Positions 57,438 through 64,000 of a stretch of 64,000 bases of DNA are shown one piece after another. The DNA lies in NCBI RefSeq assembly GCF_002250705.1, contig NZ_NMVP01000001.1, forward strand, positions 682,001 to 746,000, read 5' to 3'. This DNA comes from Enemella evansiae (GTDB taxonomy: Bacteria > Actinomycetota > Actinomycetes > Propionibacteriales > Propionibacteriaceae). The notes beneath the pieces were generated by a model that was not told the DNA's origin, searched no databases, and worked only from the letters and a program-made list of their open reading frames with translations. Each line of letters begins with the position of its first letter. Within the stretch, counting starts at the first letter, position 1. The position numbers were made by a program, and so were the translations under genes.

Positions 57438-58460
57438 ATGAACGGCATGCGAACCCGCACGGTGCACCTGGTCCTGTTCGAAGGTGTGCAGAGCCTGGAT
57501 GTCACCGGGCCGCTCGAGGTGTTCGCCGGTGCCAACCAGTGGCAGACCGCCCAGGGTCGCGAACCGGCGTACGCGCTGACGACCGCGAGTCTCGGCGGGG
57601 AACGGGTGCGCACCTCGAGCGGTCTGCAGATCACGCCCGACCGCGACCTGACCGAGTTGGACCCACCCGACCTGCTGGTCGTCCCCGGAGGCCAGGGCAC
57701 CCGGCGACCGCCGCCCGCGCTGATCGACTGGCTGACGAGGCACGGGTCGGCCGCAACCCGGATCGCCTCGGTCTGCACGGGTGCGTTCCTGCTGGCCGAA
57801 GCGGGCCTGCTCACCGGTCGGCGCTCGACGACGCACTGGAGCCACTGCGACGTGCTCGCCGAGCGCTACCCCGATATCCGGGTCGAGTCGGACCCGATCT
57901 ACATCCTGGATGGCCCGATCGCGACCTCGGCCGGGGTGACCTCCGGCATCGACCTCGCGTTGGCGCTGGTCGAGCAGGACCTTGGTCGCGTCGCCGCACT
58001 GGACATCGCCCGACACCTGGTCGTCTTCCTGCGCCGCCCCGGCAACCAGGCGCAGTTCAGCGTCCAGCTCGCCAACCAGATCGCCGAACGCGAACCACTG
58101 CGCGAGCTGCAGCAGTGGATGACCGAACACCCGGAGGCCGATCTATCGATCGACGCCCTCGCCGCACGCGCAAACCTCTCACCGCGGCACTTCACCCGCG
58201 CCTTTACCGCCGAGGTAGGCGTCTCCCCGGGACGTTACGTCGACCAGCTCCGCCTGGAGGCCGCCCGCCGCCGCCTCGAGGACTCCGACGACGACGTCGG
58301 CACCACCGCACGCCACTGCGGTTTCGGTACGCCCGAAGCGATGCGGCGCGCATTCCTGCGCAGTCTGGGCGTGGGGCCGGCCGAGTACCGGTGTCGATTC
58401 CAGACCCGTCAGATCCCAACCACCATGGAGAATCATGCAGATCGCGATCCTGTTGTATGA
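57438..58460 (+). CDS. GlxA-family regulator (DJ-1/PfpI domain plus AraC HTH)
   Basis: About 340 residues. N-terminal DJ-1-like domain (VHLVLFEGVQSLDVTGPLEV, LLVVPGGQG, and nucleophile elbow SVCTGAFLLAEAG) followed by an AraC-type double helix-turn-helix (LSIDALAARANLSPRHFTRA, then GTPEAMRRAF). Start at ATG 57438 or 57447. The end overlaps the next gene by 26 bases, so the two are translated together. The target is probably its own operon with the following hydratase-like gene. Confidence 0.88.
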   Translation: MNGMRTRTVHLVLFEGVQSLDVTGPLEVFAGANQWQTAQGREPAYALTTASLGGERVRTSSGLQITPDRDLTELDPPDLLVVPGGQGTRRPPPALIDWLTRHGSAATRIASVCTGAFLLAEAGLLTGRRSTTHWSHCDVLAERYPDIRVESDPIYILDGPIATSAGVTSGIDLALALVEQDLGRVAALDIARHLVVFLRRPGNQAQFSVQLANQIAEREPLRELQQWMTEHPEADLSIDALAARANLSPRHFTRAFTAEVGVSPGRYVDQLRLEAARRRLEDSDDDVGTTARHCGFGTPEAMRRAFLRSLGVGPAEYRCRFQTRQIPTTMENHADRDPVV

Positions 58461-59082
58461 CCGTTTCACCGCGCTCGACGCAGTCGGCCCCTACGACGTG
58501 CTGAACAACCTCCCAGGCGGGGAGGTCCTCTTCGTCAGCGAGCAGACCGGCCCGGTACGCAACGAGAGCGGCAACCTCGCACTGGTGGCCGACGCCACCC
58601 TCGAGGAGGTCACCAGCCCGGACATCGTCCTCGTACCGGGTGGGCCAGGAGAGGCGGATCAGCTGACCGATGGTCCCCTGCACGAATGGTTGCGCTCGGT
58701 CGATCGCACCAGCAGCTGGACCACCTCGGTCTGCACGGGTTCGCTGATCCTGGCCGCGGCCGGGCTGCTCACCGGTCGCCGCGCGACCTCCCACTGGCTC
58801 GCCGTCGACCAGCTCCGGAAGTGGGATGTCACCCCCGTCAGGGAGCGGGTCGTGGTCGACGGCAAATACGTCACCGCCGCCGGGGTGTCCTCCGGCATCG
58901 ACATGGCACTCACCCTTGCCGGGAAGATCACCGGCGACCGGGTCGCGCAGTCGATCCAGCTCAAGATCGAGTACGACCCACAGCCGCCCTATGCGGCCGG
59001 CTCCGCGGACAAGGCACCCGGAGACATCGTGGCCGAGTTGCGGGCCCGGAGCCGGTTCATCCTGCAGGGGCCGAACGCCTGA
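58435..59082 (+). CDS. DJ-1/PfpI-family protein, isonitrile hydratase-like
   Basis: 215 residues. Cys100 in SVCTGSLIL and Asp15 in ALDAVGPYDV match the catalytic Cys-Asp arrangement of isonitrile hydratase InhA, which hydrates isonitriles to N-substituted formamides. The rest fits the DJ-1 fold (IVLVPGGPGE, SGIDMALTLAG). It starts inside the GlxA-like gene. Enzyme activity is likely but the substrate is not proved. Confidence 0.85.
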   Translation: MQIAILLYDRFTALDAVGPYDVLNNLPGGEVLFVSEQTGPVRNESGNLALVADATLEEVTSPDIVLVPGGPGEADQLTDGPLHEWLRSVDRTSSWTTSVCTGSLILAAAGLLTGRRATSHWLAVDQLRKWDVTPVRERVVVDGKYVTAAGVSSGIDMALTLAGKITGDRVAQSIQLKIEYDPQPPYAAGSADKAPGDIVAELRARSRFILQGPNA

Positions 59083-59108
59083 CCCGGGGTGGGTTCGGGG
59101 TCGGGCGG

Positions 59109-59173
59109 GTTCATCTCGACACGGTCGCTGCGCGACCTACTCGATGAACGGGAGCGGCGCTACTCGATGAGCG
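59109..59173. repeat. short palindromic units at the DJ-1/RCC1 convergent gap
   Basis: A full short unit at 59109-59150 (GTTCATCTCGACACG, stem GGTCG/CGACC, CTACTCGATGAAC), then a fragment CTACTCGATGAGCG that overlaps the 3' end of the RCC1 gene and gives it the final LIE codons and TAG stop. Confidence 0.8.
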
Positions 59174-59978
59174 TCCAATCGCCGACATCGCACTGGCCGT
59201 CGGCGTTGTCACCGGTGGCAAGCACCGTCCCGTCGGCGCGCAATCCCAACGAGTGCAGGGAACCGGCGGCGATCGCGACGATTCCTTCCCAGTCCCCGAC
59301 CTCGCCCTGACCACAGTCGTTCGAACCCGCGGCCAACACCTGGCCGGCGGCCGTCAGCCCGAGGGTGTGATAGCTGCCCGCGGCCACCGCCACGACGTCG
59401 CGCCAGCCGGTCACATCCCAGGCTCCGGGATTGGTTGCGACCACGGTGCCGTCGCGGCGTACGCCGACCGTGTGCAGATAACCGGCGGCCACCCCGACCA
59501 GCTCGCGCCACTCATCGACGCGGCACTGGCCGCGCTGATCGCTGCCCACCGCGACCGCCGTCCCGTCCGCCCGCAGACCCACCGAATGCCAATCACCGCA
59601 GGAAACCTGGACGATCTCACGCCACCCGGAGACCTCGCACGCCCCCTCGGCGCCCCGGCCGGCCGCCAGCACCCGGCCATCAGCGAGCACGCCGAGCGTA
59701 CGCCGCCAGCCCGCAGCCACCGAGGTCACACCGCGCCAACCCGCCACCTCGCACTGCCCGTCGCCGTTCCAGCCGGTGGCCAGCACCGTCCCGTCCCCGC
59801 GTAACCCGACCGTGTGTGAGCGGCCGGTGTTCCGGGCGGTGTGCACGTTGCCGGCGGCGACCCCGATCACCCCGCTCCAGTCGTCGACCCGTAACTCCCC
59901 CGCCGCACCGTTGCCGACGGCGACGAGCGTGCCGTCGGCACGCCGACCGACCGAGTGCCGCCGGCCGGCTGCGATCAC
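59160..59978 (-). CDS. RCC1-repeat (beta-propeller) protein
   Basis: 272 residues made of about six RCC1-type blades of roughly 42 residues, each with a core like VAAGxxHTxGLRxDGTVxAxG followed by GQC-V-GW. No signal peptide is seen, so it is probably cytoplasmic. RCC1-like propellers act as protein-binding platforms; bacterial roles are mostly unknown. GTG start overlaps the MFS stop (GTGA). The upstream part of the longer frame is antisense to the MFS gene. Its last codons come from a repeat. Confidence 0.85.
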   Translation of the reverse strand: MIAAGRRHSVGRRADGTLVAVGNGAAGELRVDDWSGVIGVAAGNVHTARNTGRSHTVGLRGDGTVLATGWNGDGQCEVAGWRGVTSVAAGWRRTLGVLADGRVLAAGRGAEGACEVSGWREIVQVSCGDWHSVGLRADGTAVAVGSDQRGQCRVDEWRELVGVAAGYLHTVGVRRDGTVVATNPGAWDVTGWRDVVAVAAGSYHTLGLTAAGQVLAAGSNDCGQGEVGDWEGIVAIAAGSLHSLGLRADGTVLATGDNADGQCDVGDWTLIE

Positions 59979-61237
59979 AGTTCGCTCCCGCGGATCCGCG
60001 GCAACCGGGTGGCCAGCGCGAGGATCGGCAGCAGGCAGATCAGCGAGACCACGCTCAGCCAGGCGAACCCGAAGCCGGCCATCACCGGCCCGGCGGCCCC
60101 CGCACCGAGCGCGGCGAACAGGCTCATGAAGGTGTCGGTGGCACCCTGCGCCTGGGTCCGTACCTCCGGATCGACCGTCCGGGTCAGCAGCGCGGACCCC
60201 GACACCATCCCGAACGACCAACCCAACCCCAGCAGGAACAGCCCGACCGCGATCAGCGTCATCGACCCGCCGGCCAGGAAGCACAGCGTCAGCGCGACGG
60301 CGTTCAGCCCCTGCCCGAACAGCAGACAGCGCACCATCCCGAACCGTTCGGCGAGCCGCCCGACGAGCGGGCTGAACGCGTACATTCCCAACGTGTGCAG
60401 TGAAATCGTCAGACCGATCAGGGTCAGCGCGTGCTGCTGATTGGTCAGATGCACCGCCGACATCGTCATCACCACCACCATCACCATGTGGTTCAGCACG
60501 GTCGCCCAGAACGCGAACCTGGGCAGCGGGTCGGCCATCACCCGCCCCAGCACCACCCGCAACGGCAGCCCCGGTCCGCGGCCCCCACCGGCGTGCACTC
60601 CCCCGGCCCGGACCAGCGGATCGGGCCGCAGCCGGAACCACACCACCAGCGTCGCGGCGAGCATCGCCGCCGCGGTGATCACATAGGGTCCACCGATCGG
60701 CGGCAGCCCGAGCACCCGGCCGAGCGGCTCACCGGGCAGCACGAGATTCGGTCCGAGCACCACCCCGACCGTGGTCGCCCAGACCACCAGCGACAGCGAC
60801 CGGGTACGCCGATCGGGCGCCTCCAGATCGGTGGCGGCGAACCGGGCCTGCAGCGCCGCGGCCTGGCCGGCACCGAAGATCGCCAGCCCGAGCACCAGGA
60901 TCACCAGGCTGCTGCGGGCGATCGCCAGCACCTGCAGCACCGCACCCAGGAACGACAGCCCATAACCCAGGGTCAGCGCCGGCCGCCGCCCCCGGCGTAC
61001 CGCCAGCATCGCCAGCGGTACGCCGAAGGCGGCCGTGGAGAGCAGCGCGACGGTCCGCGAGATCCCGGCCAGCGCCTCGGAACTCGTGACCTGGTAGGCG
61101 ATGATCGAACCGAGCGAGGTGGCCGCCCCGGTACCGAGGCTGCCGAGCACCTGCGAGGTGAGCAGCGTGCGCAGGATCCGCGGCTGCTCCTGTGAGCGCT
61201 CCGCGCTTCCCTCGCGCCCCTCGCCGGTCTCGCTCAC
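59975..61237 (-). CDS. MFS transporter
   Basis: 420 residues, 12 helices, with an N-terminal cytoplasmic tail (SETGEGREGSAERSQEQPR). Motif A-like LAVRRGRRPA after helix 2, LERxG-type LAERFG in the second half, and a conserved GPNLVLPG segment. Efflux-type MFS; substrate unknown. The GTG start overlaps the upstream stop, and the end overlaps the RCC1 start, so three genes form one coupled unit. Confidence 0.85.
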   Translation of the reverse strand: MSETGEGREGSAERSQEQPRILRTLLTSQVLGSLGTGAATSLGSIIAYQVTSSEALAGISRTVALLSTAAFGVPLAMLAVRRGRRPALTLGYGLSFLGAVLQVLAIARSSLVILVLGLAIFGAGQAAALQARFAATDLEAPDRRTRSLSLVVWATTVGVVLGPNLVLPGEPLGRVLGLPPIGGPYVITAAAMLAATLVVWFRLRPDPLVRAGGVHAGGGRGPGLPLRVVLGRVMADPLPRFAFWATVLNHMVMVVVMTMSAVHLTNQQHALTLIGLTISLHTLGMYAFSPLVGRLAERFGMVRCLLFGQGLNAVALTLCFLAGGSMTLIAVGLFLLGLGWSFGMVSGSALLTRTVDPEVRTQAQGATDTFMSLFAALGAGAAGPVMAGFGFAWLSVVSLICLLPILALATRLPRIRGSEL

Positions 61238-61887
61238 CGCGCCTGCATCACATCCAGTGCGACACCGATCCCGGCCGCGAGCCGCCAGTCCAACCGGTGG
61301 CCGCCGTTGAACGCCGGCAGATCGATCGCGTACATGTCCCGCAGGCTGGTGGCCCGCGACTGGTGCAGCACCGGCTGCCCGTCGGGGGCGGTGAAATCGA
61401 AGTGATAGAAGTTCGCGAAGAAGCCGAGATCGATCACCCGGCGAAGGATCGCGAAGAACTGGCTCCGCTCGGTCCCGGTGTACTCATTGCCCCAGGCGTC
61501 GGCGGCGGTCCAGGTGCTGCGCATGAAGGAGGCGCCGAACTCCTTGCGGATCCAGCCCAGCGGCTGACCGGAGGCGTCGGCGATGTCCAGGGTCGGTGCC
61601 ACGTCGAGGATCTGGCGGGCGTTCATGGTGAACACCGGCCGCTGCTTGGTCTCATCGCTGAAGAAGGTGATCTGCTCCTTCATCTTGAAACGCTTCTGCT
61701 CGGCCAGTGCCAGCAGCGCGCCCTCCTGACCATTGGCATCCAGCACCCGGACCTCGTAGCGATTGATGGTCATCGCGATCCGCTGGCGGATGGCGATCCG
61801 GTCCAGCTGGGCGGGCGGCCCGGGCTGGGGCTGGCCACCGAAACCGGGGTCGTAGGGGTGATTGCCGGAGGGATGGTTGGAAGACAT
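61234..61887 (-). CDS. LURP-one-related/scramblase-like protein
   Basis: 217 residues. A disordered Pro/Gly/Gln-rich head (SSNHPSGNHPYDPGFGGQPQ) leads to a beta-rich domain resembling the LURP-one/tubby-like fold (INRYEVRVLDANGQEGALL, FTMNARQILDVAPTLD). Function unknown; the fold suggests membrane-lipid interaction. Start at ATG 61887, seven bases after TAGCCT (61900-61895), so leaderless. First of the LURP-MFS-RCC1 unit. Confidence 0.7.
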   Translation of the reverse strand: MSSNHPSGNHPYDPGFGGQPQPGPPAQLDRIAIRQRIAMTINRYEVRVLDANGQEGALLALAEQKRFKMKEQITFFSDETKQRPVFTMNARQILDVAPTLDIADASGQPLGWIRKEFGASFMRSTWTAADAWGNEYTGTERSQFFAILRRVIDLGFFANFYHFDFTAPDGQPVLHQSRATSLRDMYAIDLPAFNGGHRLDWRLAAGIGVALDVMQAR

Positions 61888-61916
61888 GCGGCCGAGGCTA
61901 CCGAGCGGCGGGGCCG

Positions 61917-62717
61917 ATGACCCCATCGACGCGGAGAATGCTCACGATGCAGGAGATCGCCGAAACCCCAGCAGCCCGGGCCGCCGCCGAGCAGGCCGAC
62001 CTCGGTGCCCACGTCATCGGGTGGGCCTCCGACCCGATCGGGAAGACCGTCACCACCCTGGTCAGCGGCCTGGTGCTGCTGCCACTCGGTCTGGTGGCGG
62101 GATATCTGCTCTACAGCAATCTGCGTGGCATGGGCACCGGGTGGGTGATCGTGCTGGCCATCGTGGCGGCGGTGCTCTGCATGGCGGGGTTCTATCGTCT
62201 CGTCGGTGGCCTGTGGTCGCTGCCGTTCACCGGCCGCGGGATGCAGCTCTATCGTGACGGGCTGGTCACCGTCCGCGGGGACACCGTCGGCAAGGTCATT
62301 CCGTTCGTCGGTGCCCGGTGGCAGGAACGCCACTACCGGAAGGGGACGAAGCAGCTGGTCTCCATCGCCCTGGGTGACGACCGGGACCGCTACACCTTCC
62401 CCGGCAACTACGACCGCGGTGTGGTGACCGACCGGGTCGGGACGCTGTGGCTGGATGCCAATCTGCCGCTGATGCAGGAGCTGCTCGCCGACGGTGAGAG
62501 CGTGCACTTCGGCACCGTGGTGCTCACCGCGGAGGGCATCCAGCAGGGCAAGAAGCTGGTCCCCTACTCCGAGATCACCGGCCTGCGGTTCATCGGCAAC
62601 GGCGAGTGGATGGCCCAGCTCTCCGACGGCGGGATCGGTGCCGCCGTCAACTCGACCAGCGGCTTCCGTGCGCTCGCCGCGATCCTGTCGGCCCGGACCG
62701 GGCTCAGCTGGACCTGA
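61917..62717 (+). CDS. DUF6585-like membrane-anchored protein
   Basis: 266 residues with two hydrophobic helices (LVSGLVLLPLGLVAGYLLY and VIVLAIVAAVLCMAGFYRL) followed by a soluble PH-like region with GMQLYRDGLVTVRGD and LVPYSEITGLRF. Start uncertain: ATGs at 61917, 61938 and 61947 are in frame, and only the last has a possible GGAG (spacing 10). The resemblance to DUF6585 is my impression. Function unknown. Confidence 0.65.
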   Translation: MTPSTRRMLTMQEIAETPAARAAAEQADLGAHVIGWASDPIGKTVTTLVSGLVLLPLGLVAGYLLYSNLRGMGTGWVIVLAIVAAVLCMAGFYRLVGGLWSLPFTGRGMQLYRDGLVTVRGDTVGKVIPFVGARWQERHYRKGTKQLVSIALGDDRDRYTFPGNYDRGVVTDRVGTLWLDANLPLMQELLADGESVHFGTVVLTAEGIQQGKKLVPYSEITGLRFIGNGEWMAQLSDGGIGAAVNSTSGFRALAAILSARTGLSWT

Positions 62718-62732
62718 ACCGCCCGTGGGTGC

Positions 62733-63824
62733 TCACGACTCGTCGGGGGTGGCGTCGGCGAGGATCGCGGCCAGGTCGAAGCGCACCGGCGGTTCGAGCT
62801 GGTCGAAGCGGCAGCCGAGCGGGTCCTTGTCGACCCGCCAGCGCAGGAAGCTGGTGTTCGAGCGGAACCGCACCTCATCGTGCAGCTGGTCGAAGCCGAC
62901 CTCGGCGACCAGCGGCGGCCAGATCAGATGTGCCTGGTCGCGGGGCCGGCTCCAGCGGGTCACATGGTCCGGCACCCGGACCCCGGTGCGGGCAGCCGAC
63001 CGCGGGCTCCACGGATGCCCTTCGTACGCGGGATCACCGGGATGCTGCTCCAGGGCGGCGAACATCTCGGCCAGCTCACCGCGGATCGCACCCGGGAAAC
63101 CGGCACAGACCCCGACCGCATGCAGCTGGTCCTGCTCGTCGAAGAGCCCGAGCAGCAGCGACCCGAGCTGCGGGCGTTCCGGGGTCGAGGTCCGGTCCAG
63201 CCGGTACCCGGCCACCACCACATCCGCGGTCCGGCGGTGCTTGATCTTCAGCCAGCCGCGCTGCCCGGGGGCGTATCGGCCACCGAGCGGTTTGGCCACC
63301 ACCCCATCCAGTCCGGCCCCCTCGAAGCGGTCGAACCAGTCGTGTGCCAGTTCCTCGTCGCGGGTCACCGGGGACAGCAGCAGCGGCGCCTGCAGTCCGT
63401 CGCCGATCTGCTCCAGCAGCTCGCGGCGTACCTCCCAGGGCAGATCGAGCAACTGGTGCTCATCGAGTGCCAGCAGATCGAAGATCAGCAACGTGCCGGG
63501 TGATTCCCGGGCCAGCGTCGCGGCCCGGCTCACCTCCGCCAGCCGCCCGGCGAGCCGGGTGTAGTCCAACCGGTCGCCGGCGATGATGATGATCTCCCCG
63601 TCGACGACGCAGCGTTCCGGCAACTGCTCCGCGGCGGCCGCCACCAGCTCGGGGAAGTGTGCGGTGAGCTCGGTACCGTGCCGGCTCCAGAGCCGTACCT
63701 CGCCACCGTCGCGGGCCAGCACACAGCGCCAGCCGTCCCATTTGGGTTCGTACGCCATCCCCGCCGGAATGTGCTCCGCAACCCGGGCCAACATCGGCGT
63801 CAGCGGCAGGTCCATCGACAGCAT
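62733..63824 (-). CDS. ligC: ATP-dependent DNA ligase, LigC type
   Basis: 363-residue short ligase: adenylation domain with the nucleotidyl-Lys motif EPKWDGWR (K28), VVDGEIII, LIFDLLALD, GLDGVVAKPLGGRY and GWLKIKH, then an OB domain. No polymerase or nuclease domains, so it is of the mycobacterial LigC kind used in repair rather than the replicative NAD ligase. ATG at 63824 lies seven bases after TACGCT (63837-63832), so leaderless. Confidence 0.92.
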   Translation of the reverse strand: MLSMDLPLTPMLARVAEHIPAGMAYEPKWDGWRCVLARDGGEVRLWSRHGTELTAHFPELVAAAAEQLPERCVVDGEIIIIAGDRLDYTRLAGRLAEVSRAATLARESPGTLLIFDLLALDEHQLLDLPWEVRRELLEQIGDGLQAPLLLSPVTRDEELAHDWFDRFEGAGLDGVVAKPLGGRYAPGQRGWLKIKHRRTADVVVAGYRLDRTSTPERPQLGSLLLGLFDEQDQLHAVGVCAGFPGAIRGELAEMFAALEQHPGDPAYEGHPWSPRSAARTGVRVPDHVTRWSRPRDQAHLIWPPLVAEVGFDQLHDEVRFRSNTSFLRWRVDKDPLGCRFDQLEPPVRFDLAAILADATPDES

Positions 63825-63853
63825 GCCGGTCAGCGTAGACCGTCACCGCAGGC

Positions 63854-64000
63854 TCAGCCTCCAGTCGCTGACCAGGCCGCGCCGCGGGACGCGATTTCCT
63901 TGACCCGGGCGGAGGCCGGCCCGGTGAAGTACACCGGTAGCGGTGAGTCATCGAAGTCGCTGACCTGGGTCAGCCCATGGCCCGGCCCGAGTGCCAGATT
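63854..64000 (-). CDS. C-terminal fragment of an unidentified gene (cut by window edge)
   Basis: An open frame of 48 codons runs from the right edge to a TGA at 63856-63854, with GC-rich third positions and coding-like content (LGPGHGLTQVSDFDDSPLPV, then YFTGPASARVKEIASRG). It is upstream of ligC on the same strand. Too little is visible to name it. Confidence 0.45.
   Translation of the reverse strand, partial: NLALGPGHGLTQVSDFDDSPLPVYFTGPASARVKEIASRGAAWSATGG

Noticed and set aside
59979..60641. Upstream extension of the RCC1 frame
   Set aside because: Overlaps the MFS gene in another frame and lacks propeller repeats.

Overview
The window is dense, high-GC actinobacterial chromosome. It carries a complete Pup-proteasome locus, a 62-codon pup gene ending in GGQ, an actinobacterial-type integration host factor, and the block carA-carB-pyrD-pyrF-mihF-gmk-rpoZ-coaBC-metK-priA that is typical of the phylum. 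Gene order and the repeat content suggest a member of the Propionibacteriales, perhaps Propionibacteriaceae. That placement is inference. No phage, plasmid or CRISPR locus is visible, and no intact insertion sequence. The DNA reads as core chromosome with small accessory insertions.

Layout. 1-5 kb: MFS exporter with a SoxR-type regulator, CPBP protease, a decayed acetyltransferase, tRNA-Pro(GGG), a tandem repeat and a DMT exporter. 5-10 kb (minus strand): cmk-plsC-der, DedA, and an ArsR/AHSA1 pair with a clear operator. 10-20 kb (minus): HAD phosphatase, peptide-binding lipoprotein, trmI, arc, dop, pup, prcB, prcA, tyrA, mostly linked by stop-start overlaps, with one plus-strand membrane gene between arc and dop. 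20-28 kb (plus): metH, a PAC2-family gene, and a FucP/RbsK sugar operon, with rpe on the minus strand. 28-36 kb: a CGNR regulator facing an epoxide hydrolase across an operator array, then rsmB, fmt, pyrE, priA and a frameshifted threonine/serine exporter. 37-48 kb (minus): metK, coaBC, rpoZ, gmk, mihF, pyrF, pyrD, carB, carA, with a probable PyrR-binding RNA hairpin ahead of carA. 48-56 kb: an ABC sugar importer whose operon ends in a GH63 glucosylglycerate-hydrolase homologue, divergent from a ROK regulator. 56-64 kb: a 13E12/HNH protein, GlxA and DJ-1 proteins, an RCC1-repeat protein coupled to an MFS transporter and a LURP-one-like protein, and a LigC-type DNA ligase.

Two genome-wide themes stand out. 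First, many genes start 6-8 bases after a TANNNT box and lack a Shine-Dalgarno sequence, so they are probably leaderless. Second, a family of palindromic elements recurs in the gaps between genes. Their inner arms differ in sequence from copy to copy but stay self-complementary, which points to selection on hairpin structure. They sit in five of the six convergent gaps longer than 60 bp, often follow or overlap stop codons, and one related unit lies in frame inside pyrD.
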